Program-made: the position numbers and the translations under genes
Notes under the pieces: generated by a model
Told to the model about the DNA's origin: nothing
Databases searched by the model: none
What the model saw: only the letters and a program-made list of their open reading frames with translations
Shown: one piece after another, positions 1-7,312 of the stretch
How the letters are laid out: each line of letters opens with the position of its first letter
Position numbering within the stretch: position 1 is the first letter of the stretch
Origin: Desulfovibrio sp. TomC
GTDB taxonomy: Bacteria; Desulfobacterota; Desulfovibrionia; Desulfovibrionales; Desulfovibrionaceae
Direction: 5' to 3'
Length of the DNA: 64,000 bases
NCBI RefSeq assembly: GCF_000801335.2
Contig: NZ_JSEH01000006.1
Location: 1 to 64,000, forward strand

Positions 1-25
1 TGTTCGAATCGCTCCGGGCGCACCA
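1..25 (+). tRNA. 3' end of a tRNA gene, truncated by the window edge
   Basis: The first bases read as the T loop (TTCGAAT at 3-9), the 3' strand of the T stem (10-14), a seven-base acceptor 3' strand CGGGCGC (15-21), a discriminator A and an encoded CCA (23-25). The 5' acceptor strand would have to be GCGCCCG, which is common in bacterial tRNA-Arg, but the anticodon lies outside the window so the isotype is not determined. A rho-independent terminator follows 11 bases later. Confidence 0.8.
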
Positions 26-36
26 GAACTTTCAAG

Positions 37-66
37 GGGTTGGCAGGCCATGCCAGCCCTTTTTTT
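37..66 (+). terminator. Rho-independent terminator of the tRNA
   Basis: A nine-pair stem (37-45 with 51-59, one G-U pair) closes a five-base loop and is followed by seven T residues (60-66). It sits just downstream of the tRNA 3' end and so ends that transcript. Confidence 0.85.
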
Positions 67-325
67 GGATCAGCCGCATGGGGGACCACCCCTGTGCCGT
101 TTCCCTGTGCCTTGGGACGTGAACGCAGGCGAAAAACCGAGCGAAGAAGGGAAAAAGCGCGATTGCGCTCCGATTCCGCTCCAGACCGCCAGCCCTGCAT
201 CACGACCCCGTGCGCATCTCGCCGGTCCTCTCCCTGTCTCCATTTGTCCCCACAGGCTGATGCGCGGCCGAGGCGCAACAAGCCAGTCCCGACAGGCCAA
301 CGTCGAATCGGTCCCGCAGCGCCCG

Positions 326-928
326 TTACCGTTTGGCGCGAAGTGCCTGGAGAAACGGCACGAGCCGCGCGGGGGACATGCGCAGCAGGACATCGTCTCG
401 CACGACAAAGTGGTGCTTAAACGCCGCGCCGATATGCAGGAGCACCGTCACGGCCAGGATGCCGGCCAAGGTCCCGTGAAGCTCTTCCAGGAAGGGGAGC
501 TGCCCGGCCGTGATCCCCAAGTCTGCCGCAAAGGGCAGATCAGGGATCCGAAAGAGCCCGAAAAAAAGGCTTTTGTGCGTGGAAAGCGTGTAGACCATCC
601 AGCCGGACAGGGGTTGCAGAATAAGCAGGACATAGAGCAGCCCGTGGACAAGGCCGACAACGGCGATTTCCCAGGGACGCAGGGTGGCCGGCAAGGCTGG
701 GGCAGGGTGCGCGGCGCGCACGGAGAGTCGCCACAGCGTCAGGATCAACACCACGATCCCCATCGATTTATGCACACCAAAGAAGCTATCGAGGGCTTGT
801 CCCGGGGACAGCAAGCCGCTTGTCAGCGTCCAACCGGAAATCAACAGTGCAAGGACAAGCGCAGCCGTTGTCCAATGGAGAAATTTTTGGGCTGGAGCAT
901 AGGATTCCACGTCGGCGGCTCGGTGCAT
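326..928 (-). CDS. Cytochrome b561 family membrane protein
   Basis: Four-helix membrane cytochrome b (200 aa) of the bacterial b561/CybB type, which moves electrons between quinols and a partner through two b hemes. The opening YAPAQKFLHW carries the first heme-ligand His, and further His residues lie in VHKSMGI, GLVHGLLYVLLI and LHGTLAG, with another in LLHIGAAFKHHF, on hydrophobic helices. The start at 928 is chosen because a perfect AGGAGG lies six bases upstream; the longer frame to 964 has no ribosome site. It stands alone, reading toward the tRNA, and its redox partner cannot be deduced from the neighbours. Confidence 0.88.
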   Translation of the reverse strand: MHRAADVESYAPAQKFLHWTTAALVLALLISGWTLTSGLLSPGQALDSFFGVHKSMGIVVLILTLWRLSVRAAHPAPALPATLRPWEIAVVGLVHGLLYVLLILQPLSGWMVYTLSTHKSLFFGLFRIPDLPFAADLGITAGQLPFLEELHGTLAGILAVTVLLHIGAAFKHHFVVRDDVLLRMSPARLVPFLQALRAKR

Positions 929-1107
929 CGCGTTCCTCCTCTGTCTTATGGACAAGGCCCCCACGCCAGACGCCAGTGTTCGCTTGAAGCAGCAAAGGCA
1001 AGCTCCCCAAAGCGGACGCTCACAATATCGGCGGCACGAAGACGCCAGGGTCCGGCCTGTCTTATCCCGGCTTGCTGGACTCCGATATTGGCCTTGGCAA
1101 CAGCCTT

Positions 1108-1821
1108 CTACAAAGCCAAGTTGAATTCTCTTAAAATGTCAGTATTCTCCAAGGCCTCGCCACGAATATAATTATAGACGTTTCTCTCGTGGATGGTTTG
1201 CAGAAATATCGGCCTGGTCTCAATCTGGGCTACGGGCGCTTTGTCGTAGATGGCCGGATGATCGACCCAAAAAACCGTGTGGGGCGGCCTGTTTCGTTCC
1301 AGAAGACTGACAAAGGCATTGGTCACGTCACGAAAATCGTACACGGTCCCCTTGCAATATTGCAGTCCGTTTGGAAAGTTTATGTACAGTTCCGATTCCG
1401 GCAACTCCTTGGAGGCCATGAGCCCGGCGACCACCTTGTGCAGCGTGCCTACGAATTTCTCGGACAGGGCGTCGTCGTTGTCCAGGCGCGTGGTCAGAAA
1501 ATAGTCCGTGTCGGGGAACAGGTCGGCGAGCGTGCGGCGCACCTGCGGCATGATGGTCTCGAAAGCACCGCAATAAAGCGGCACAAAATTCGTGTACCCC
1601 TCAAGGGCCTTTACGATGCGCCGAAAGGGAGCCGGGGTTTTTTCGTCAAAAAGGACCAGCCAGGTAAAGTCCTGGCACTCCTGCCGCTGCAGCGACGGCA
1701 GACAGAAGGCGCGAAACAACTCGAAGCGTTCGGACAGCCAGGACGGACTGAGCCGAAAATCAAAGACCGCACGATTGATGTGCACATTAAAGCGCGTGAT
1801 GATGCAATGCCTAAAAGACAT
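1108..1821 (-). CDS. Putative rhamnosyltransferase-family glycosyltransferase
   Basis: A 237 aa protein resembling the 'putative rhamnosyl transferase' family (GT-A like fold). It opens with MSFRHCIITRFNV, continues with RFELFRAFCLPSLQ and FTWLVLFDEKTPAPF, and has a DNDD sugar-nucleotide/metal motif in TTRLDNDDALSEKFV near residue 115. There is no signal peptide, so it should be cytoplasmic. The ATG at 1821 has GGAG five bases upstream and matches the conserved N-terminus; the in-frame extension to 1956 is not protein-like. It lies just outside the larger glycan cluster and on the other strand, so a shared role is only inferred. The sugar specificity cannot be read from sequence. Confidence 0.7.
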   Translation of the reverse strand: MSFRHCIITRFNVHINRAVFDFRLSPSWLSERFELFRAFCLPSLQRQECQDFTWLVLFDEKTPAPFRRIVKALEGYTNFVPLYCGAFETIMPQVRRTLADLFPDTDYFLTTRLDNDDALSEKFVGTLHKVVAGLMASKELPESELYINFPNGLQYCKGTVYDFRDVTNAFVSLLERNRPPHTVFWVDHPAIYDKAPVAQIETRPIFLQTIHERNVYNYIRGEALENTDILREFNLAL

Positions 1822-2314
1822 GGACGCTCCGTCAACCTGACCTGATCCGATACACCTGTCGTCGTCCGGGACTGGCCTGCAAGGCAGCGCCAGAGGAAGC
1901 CACCGGCACTGTCGGATGGCAGCATCCCCTCCCCCGAAGCGCACGATCCGGTGCACCCGCCGTGATACAGCCTACACCCCTTTCTCCAAAAAGTCATTGC
2001 AGACTGTCTGCGTCGACAATCTGCCCCCTGGTCGTAGGCGCTGTCGTCGGTCCGCATACAGATGGTCCGGATCCGAAATGCGGCCGGATGCGACGGGACA
2101 AAGAAGCGGATTTCCGACCCGGGAGAACTGACGCGGCCCTGCAACGGACGGGCCGTAGCGTCGCCCCTGTTCCTTCTATTTATACATTGACAAAACGACG
2201 ACGACATTGAAAAAAAGTCCTAACGCTTATTTTTTTTGTATTGCCGTACGTCGCGTTATGTCATGGAACTTCTTTCGTATTTTACGAAACGGCCCCAAAT
2301 GCCCGGGAGGAGAC
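1822..2314. other. Intergenic region between divergent genes
   Basis: About 490 bases between the rhamnosyltransferase and the lipoprotein. The first part is GC-rich with no convincing frame. The stretch 2170-2290 is much richer in A/T (runs of A and T near 2210-2238), as expected of a promoter region for the lipoprotein gene, but no clear -35/-10 pair could be assigned; a TTGACA at 2187-2192 has no matching -10. Confidence 0.4.
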
Positions 2315-3865
2315 ATGCGTTTGTGGAAAATGTGCTGCCTGTTGCTGACTCTGGCTTTCATGACCGGCTGCGGTAAATCCCTGCAAACAGCCCACGAACT
2401 CGCCGCTCCCAATCTGTACAAGGACGCCGCCTACGAAAACGCCAGCCAGTCCGGGCCAAGCGTGATGGTGCTCCCCGGGCGGGTCGCCTGCGCCAGCTAC
2501 GAGTTCCTGGCCCAGGTCAAGCCGGACAACCTGCGTGAATTTGGCGAGCTGGAACTCGGCAAGGCCAACTTCAAGGTTGTGGACCAAAACTCGATGGCCA
2601 ATATCTACCAGGAAATCGCCGTGGCCGCGAATCTGGGCGACGGCTCCGTGGCCAAGCGCTTTGGCAAACACAAGATCACCCCGCCGCAGTGGCTGGTCAT
2701 CTTCGATGTGACCGATGTCCAGTCCCAGACCACGGCCTTTTCCTTCACCGACAAAAATTCCGCCAACTTCGCCGGCGCCCTGATGGGCGGCATGCTGGGC
2801 GGCTCCTCCGGCGCCCAGCTGGGCCAGGGCGTCATCGGCTCCATCAACTCGGCCAAGGAACAACGCCAGTGGAACATCACCCTGCAATACCGCATCCTGG
2901 ACGGCGAAACCGGACAGCAATTGCAGCAGGGCAGCCTGACCGAACAGGCCTCGCTCAATAACGAGCTCAAGGGATTTTTGGGCGTGGACGCAGCCCAGGC
3001 CGGCGGTCTGGCTCTCAGCACCGTGGCCCAGCGCCTGATCCAGAAGGCTGTGGCCGAAATCGACAAGCAGTACAAACTGCCGGCCATGGCCCAGGCCGAG
3101 ACCAAGACCGCGCACAAACCCGGTGCGGGCAAGGCGGCCAAGGCCGGCAAGGCGGAACGGCTGGCCAGCGCCCACGCCGCCTCCACCCCGGACAAGCCTG
3201 AAATCGTCTGCACCTCGAAAAACCTGGGCACATTCGCCTGCCAGATCCCGGCCCAGTGGTCCATGGGCACGCCCCCCAGGGCCGTGGAGGTGGCCGTGGC
3301 CCAAAAACCGGAACTGGGCCGGCTGCTGGAAAGCTCCAGCCGGGGCGACAAATCCAGCCTGATCGATTCCATCGTCGCCTTCGACATCCTGCGGACCGCC
3401 GGCCCCCTGGTCACGCTGAGCGAACCGGGTTCCCCCCTGGCCAAGGTGGGTCAGGCCATGGCCCTGTCCGGCGGCGACCTGGAAGGACGGGTCTTTATCC
3501 TGCCGGGCGCGGCCGGACAGCTGCCGCCCGAAAAGCTGGCCGCAGCCGTCCTGGGACACCTGCGCAACGCCGTCGTGGTCGAACCCCTAGGGGTCGAGAC
3601 CGTGGCCGCCAAGGATGGGCAGCGTTCCGTTGCCGTGTTTAAGTACATCAAGGTGGAACGGCACAAGGAACTCAAGGAAAAACCCGACTATGACCGGGAT
3701 GCCAAGGATGAGTACACGCTGACCTCCATCCCGCATTATCATAATATGGCCATGGCCATCGTCCCCAAGGGCAACGACCTGCTGTTGGTGATCGTCATTG
3801 CGCCGGAAGGAAAATTCCTGCCGCAGCTCGAAGGTGTGAAGCGACTGGTGGCCTCGGCCTCCTAA
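2315..3865 (+). CDS. Large outer-membrane/periplasmic lipoprotein of unknown function
   Basis: A 516 aa predicted lipoprotein. The first 20 residues form a signal peptide with a lipobox ending FMTGC, so the Cys should be lipidated. Residues ~45-250 resemble the CsgG/curli-assembly style of fold (VMVLPG near the start, a LGKANFKVVDQ segment, repeated beta-rich stretches), including a Gly-rich insert (GALMGGMLGGSSGAQLGQG) that could sit in a membrane. An Ala/Lys-rich linker (~residues 255-285) leads to a second beta-rich half without a recognised family. The ATG at 2315 has GGGAGGAG ending two bases before it; the frame continues upstream to 2207 without a ribosome site. It is monocistronic and is followed by a strong terminator. 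The CsgG resemblance is a weak inference. Confidence 0.75.
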   Translation: MRLWKMCCLLLTLAFMTGCGKSLQTAHELAAPNLYKDAAYENASQSGPSVMVLPGRVACASYEFLAQVKPDNLREFGELELGKANFKVVDQNSMANIYQEIAVAANLGDGSVAKRFGKHKITPPQWLVIFDVTDVQSQTTAFSFTDKNSANFAGALMGGMLGGSSGAQLGQGVIGSINSAKEQRQWNITLQYRILDGETGQQLQQGSLTEQASLNNELKGFLGVDAAQAGGLALSTVAQRLIQKAVAEIDKQYKLPAMAQAETKTAHKPGAGKAAKAGKAERLASAHAASTPDKPEIVCTSKNLGTFACQIPAQWSMGTPPRAVEVAVAQKPELGRLLESSSRGDKSSLIDSIVAFDILRTAGPLVTLSEPGSPLAKVGQAMALSGGDLEGRVFILPGAAGQLPPEKLAAAVLGHLRNAVVVEPLGVETVAAKDGQRSVAVFKYIKVERHKELKEKPDYDRDAKDEYTLTSIPHYHNMAMAIVPKGNDLLLVIVIAPEGKFLPQLEGVKRLVASAS

Positions 3866-3890
3866 CGGCCCCAAAAACGCAGACAGGCAG

Positions 3891-3929
3891 GCGGCCCGGG
3901 GGCGAATCTTCGCCCCCGGGCCGCTTTTT
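3891..3929 (+). terminator. Rho-independent terminator after the lipoprotein gene
   Basis: A perfect 16-pair GC-rich inverted repeat (3891-3906 with 3909-3924) is followed by five T residues. It separates the lipoprotein from the glycan cluster. Confidence 0.92.
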
Positions 3930-3985
3930 GCGATTCGGGCCACAGGTCCGGGCTTTCTTGCCAGGGCTTTCAAGGTGCGCTAGCT

Positions 3986-4001
3986 TGGCATACCGTTTGC
4001 T
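3986..4001 (+). promoter_or_regulatory. Sigma54-type (-24/-12) promoter of the glycan operon
   Basis: TGGCATACCGTTTGCT has the invariant GG and GC with exactly the sigma54 spacing and matches TGGCA and TTGC. It lies after the terminator and about 100 bases before the first gene of the cluster. It would make transcription depend on an enhancer-binding activator. The call rests on the motif and its position only. Confidence 0.55.
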
Positions 4002-4100
4002 AAGCTTTTTTGGCCTGATGCACTGGCGGCTGGCTTCCCTGCCGCTCCAGTTGTCGGAAGCCTGACCGGAGTCCCATGTTTTTCAGGAGAGAACCACGCC

Positions 4101-5177
4101 ATGTCCACGTCTTTGCCGCATTCGCCGGACAGCAGTCCTTCCCGGCCCCTGCCGGATGACGCCAAAACAGCCTTCCTGATCGAACGGTTGCTTCGCTTGG
4201 CCGGCCGAGGGCTCGGCGCGTCTGCGGCGGTCACCGCCCTGCTCGGGGATGTGGTCGATACCCTGCGCATTTTGGAAGAAGCCGGACGGCTCGATCAGGC
4301 CGGCGCCCTGGCTGCGGCGGCCAAGAACCTGCGGACCGCCACCCGGGACCTGGATCTGGTGCGGGCCAAAATTTTTGCCGGGCTTGGCAACCCGTTGGCG
4401 GCAAAAGAAGCCCTGAAAGAGGAATTGCGGTACTTCCCGGACAACGAACCGGCCCGGGCCATGCTCGCCGCCCTGGAAGCCGGGATGCCGGGCGGCATTC
4501 CGGAGCTTGATCCTGATCTGGCCGCAATCCTGCCGATCATTCAGCCGTACACCATGGTCGGCCTGCCCCGCCTGGCCTCGTTGTTTTACTTGGCCAAACG
4601 GGCCTGCCAGAGGGATATCCCTGGGGATTTCGCCGAATGCGGCGTGGCCGCCGGCGGGACCAGCGCCCTGCTGGCCTATGCGATCAAACAGTACAGCCAA
4701 CGCCCCAGACGGCTGTACTGCTTCGACACCTTCTCGGGCATGCCCGATCCGAGTCCGCAGGACCTGCACGCCGGCCAGGAGGCCAATGCCACGGGCTGGG
4801 GAGCCGGCACCTGCGCCGCGCCCGAGGCCAGCCTGCGCGAAGTCTGCCGCCGCCTCGGGGTGGAAGACCTCATTGCCCCGTTTCCCGGCTTGTTCAAGGA
4901 CACGCTGCCAGTCGTCGCGCCGACCATGACCGGTCTGGCCCTGCTGCATATGGATGGGGACTGGTACGAATCCACCCGGGACATCCTGGTCAACCTCTAC
5001 GATCTGGTGGCCGCAGACGCCCTGATCCAGGTGGATGACTACGGCTATTGGGAAGGATGCGACCAGGCCTTGGCCGAATTTTTTGCCAAGCGGCAGGAGC
5101 ACATGGCCTTGCGGCGCATTCCCGGCGGCGTGGGCGCCGTCCTGGCCAAGTCCGGGACCAAACGGTCAGGCAGCTAA
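4101..5177 (+). CDS. TylF/MycF-like SAM-dependent O-methyltransferase with N-terminal helical repeat region
   Basis: A 358 aa cytoplasmic protein. The C-terminal half (~140-350) matches the macrocin O-methyltransferase TylF/MycF family: a SAM loop FAECGVAAGG near 177, HMDGDWYEST near 281 and the metal-binding DDYGYWEG near 312, which is where this family binds Mg2+ and the sugar hydroxyl. The first ~125 residues are TPR-like alpha helices ending in ALKEELRYFPDNEPARAMLA, a segment that reappears at the end of the last gene of the cluster (near 17150). AGGAGA lies ten bases before the ATG. It is the first gene after the sigma54-like promoter and its stop abuts the next start. It probably methylates a sugar hydroxyl; the substrate is unknown. 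Confidence 0.82.
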   Translation: MSTSLPHSPDSSPSRPLPDDAKTAFLIERLLRLAGRGLGASAAVTALLGDVVDTLRILEEAGRLDQAGALAAAAKNLRTATRDLDLVRAKIFAGLGNPLAAKEALKEELRYFPDNEPARAMLAALEAGMPGGIPELDPDLAAILPIIQPYTMVGLPRLASLFYLAKRACQRDIPGDFAECGVAAGGTSALLAYAIKQYSQRPRRLYCFDTFSGMPDPSPQDLHAGQEANATGWGAGTCAAPEASLREVCRRLGVEDLIAPFPGLFKDTLPVVAPTMTGLALLHMDGDWYESTRDILVNLYDLVAADALIQVDDYGYWEGCDQALAEFFAKRQEHMALRRIPGGVGAVLAKSGTKRSGS

Positions 5178-7283
5178 ATGACGCCGCACCGGCCACACCA
5201 CCCGCCCGAGGCGAACACGAAGCGTTGGCTGCTCAATCTCGGCTGCGGCGGCACGCACCACCCGGCGTGGACGAACATCGATTTCACCCCGATGCCGCCG
5301 GATGTGTTGGGCTACGACCTGGGTCGGGAAATTCCGTTTCCGGACAACACCTTTCAGGCTGTCTATCATTCCCACCTCCTGGAGCATCTGCCCAAGCGAA
5401 CGGCCCCCCTGTTTTTGGCGCAATGCTTGCGGGTGTTGCAGCCGGGAGGCGTGTTGCGCCTGGCCGTGCCAGACCTGGAAGGCATTGCCCGGGCCTATCT
5501 GGCGACCGTGGACGGGCTGGAACACGGCCAGCCGGAAGCCGAAGACCGGCATGCCTGGATGGTGGTGGAACTGGTTGACCAGCTGACGCGGCATGTTTCG
5601 GGCGGCGAGATGCTGCAGTTTTGGCGGCAGCAACCGATGCCGGCCCAGGACTTTGTCCTGTCCCGCATTGGGGCCGAGGCCCGCCCGGCCATGGCTGCGG
5701 CCAAGGACCTGCCCCCCTCGCCGGATCCCGCCCTGGCCACGCCCGAGGCAATCGGACAATTTCGGCGTTCCGGCGAGTGCCACCTGTGGATGTACGATCG
5801 GTTTTCCTTGCGCCGGCTGTTGGAGGAGACGGGATTTACCGATATTCGCGTCGTTCCCGCGTCGGTCTCCGACATTCCCGATTTTGCCGACTATCAGCTC
5901 GACGTCGAAGCCGACGGCCGGACCCGCAAGCCGGATTCACTGTTTATGGAGGCCCGCAAACCGGACGCGCCGGACGCGCCGGGCCTGCGGGTGGCGCAGT
6001 ACTGCATGCAGCATACCGGCGGGGCCGGCAGCGCCGCCCTGCGGCTGCACCAGGGCTTGCAAGCCATCGCGGCCAACACCTTTCTCTACGTCTCCAAGAG
6101 CGCCCAGCCCTGTCCCGGCGTCGCCGTCATCCCGGCCGCGCCGGGACAGGCCCTGACCCGGGACGAGACCGGACAAAGCCTCATCCACGCCCAATGGCCG
6201 GCCTTTCTCCAGCGCAACAAGGCCCTGCTGGCCCACTATCCGCAGCGCCCGCCGTATCTTGAAATGTTTTCCGGGTCCGAGACTGCCGGGCGCATATCCG
6301 ATATTCCCGCCATGGAATTGACGGACATCCACCACCTGCACTGGATCGGCGGCACAGTGGATATTTGCGGCGACACGGCCTTTCTCAAGGGCCGGCCCCT
6401 GGTGTGGACCCTGCACGACATGCACCCCATAACCGGCGGCTGCCACTACGCCGGTTCCTGTCGGGGCTTCGAACGCCATTGCGGCAGCTGCCCCCAGCTG
6501 GGTTCCTCCGACGACGCCGACCATTCCCGTCGGGAATGGCTGCGGAAAAAGGCCGCCTACCGGGAACTGGACATCACCGTTGTCTGCCCCAGCCGCTGGC
6601 TGGCCCAAGAGGTGCAAAAAAGCAGTCTTCTTGGCAAAAAACCCGTCCACGTCATCCCCAACGGCGTGCCCACGGATGTTTTCAAGCCCTTGCAGCGCAC
6701 CCTGATCCGCCAGCATCTGGGTCTCGGGGCTGAGGACTTTGTCCTCATTTTTGGCGCGGACGCCATGGCCACGCGCCGCAAAGGCCTGGCCGAACTGCTC
6801 GCCGCCCTGCACCAGCTCAGCGCCGGCAACAACGCTTCCCGGCTCGTCCTGTTGACTTTCGGTTCGCATGAAGGCCTGGACCCGGCAGCGCTGCCCTGTC
6901 GCAGCCTCAACCTGGGACGGCTGGGCACGCCCATGGAACTGGCCCTGGCCTACAACGCGGCGGACTGCCTGCTTGTCCCGTCCCTGGAAGACAATCTGCC
7001 AAACGTGGTGCTGGAGGCCATGGCCTGCGGCGTCCCGGTGGCCGGCTTCGCCACCGGAGGGATTCCTGACATGGTGGAAGACGGCACAACCGGCCGGCTG
7101 GCCCCCACCGGAGACGCCCAGGCGCTGGCCCGGTGCATTGCCGACCTGCGCGACCTGCCGGCCAGGCAGCAGGCGCTTTGCCGTCTCCAGTGCCGGGAAA
7201 CCGTCCTGTCCCGCTTCACGCTCATGGCCCAGGCCCGGGCCTACAGCGACCTGTACCGTCGCGTGCTGGAAGCGCGGCGCTGA
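5178..7283 (+). CDS. Fusion of class I SAM methyltransferase and GT4-type glycosyltransferase
   Basis: A 701 aa two-domain protein. Residues ~12-225 are a methyltransferase: LLNLGCGGTHHPAWTNID is the SAM-binding loop and HSHLLEHLPK the later motif, with the typical LQPGGVLRLAVPD strand. Residues ~265-700 are a GT-B fold family 4 glycosyltransferase: QHTGGAGSAALRLHQGL near the domain start, HVIPNGVPTDVF, and the donor-binding LEAMACGVPVAGFATGG with EDGTTGRLAP near the end. The ATG directly follows the TAA of the previous gene, so translation is probably coupled. The fusion suggests that sugar transfer and O-methylation act on the same growing glycan; acceptor and sugar are unknown. Confidence 0.85.
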   Translation: MTPHRPHHPPEANTKRWLLNLGCGGTHHPAWTNIDFTPMPPDVLGYDLGREIPFPDNTFQAVYHSHLLEHLPKRTAPLFLAQCLRVLQPGGVLRLAVPDLEGIARAYLATVDGLEHGQPEAEDRHAWMVVELVDQLTRHVSGGEMLQFWRQQPMPAQDFVLSRIGAEARPAMAAAKDLPPSPDPALATPEAIGQFRRSGECHLWMYDRFSLRRLLEETGFTDIRVVPASVSDIPDFADYQLDVEADGRTRKPDSLFMEARKPDAPDAPGLRVAQYCMQHTGGAGSAALRLHQGLQAIAANTFLYVSKSAQPCPGVAVIPAAPGQALTRDETGQSLIHAQWPAFLQRNKALLAHYPQRPPYLEMFSGSETAGRISDIPAMELTDIHHLHWIGGTVDICGDTAFLKGRPLVWTLHDMHPITGGCHYAGSCRGFERHCGSCPQLGSSDDADHSRREWLRKKAAYRELDITVVCPSRWLAQEVQKSSLLGKKPVHVIPNGVPTDVFKPLQRTLIRQHLGLGAEDFVLIFGADAMATRRKGLAELLAALHQLSAGNNASRLVLLTFGSHEGLDPAALPCRSLNLGRLGTPMELALAYNAADCLLVPSLEDNLPNVVLEAMACGVPVAGFATGGIPDMVEDGTTGRLAPTGDAQALARCIADLRDLPARQQALCRLQCRETVLSRFTLMAQARAYSDLYRRVLEARR

Positions 7284-7312
7284 TTGCCGGCCTCACGCCT
7301 CAGGAGACACGC

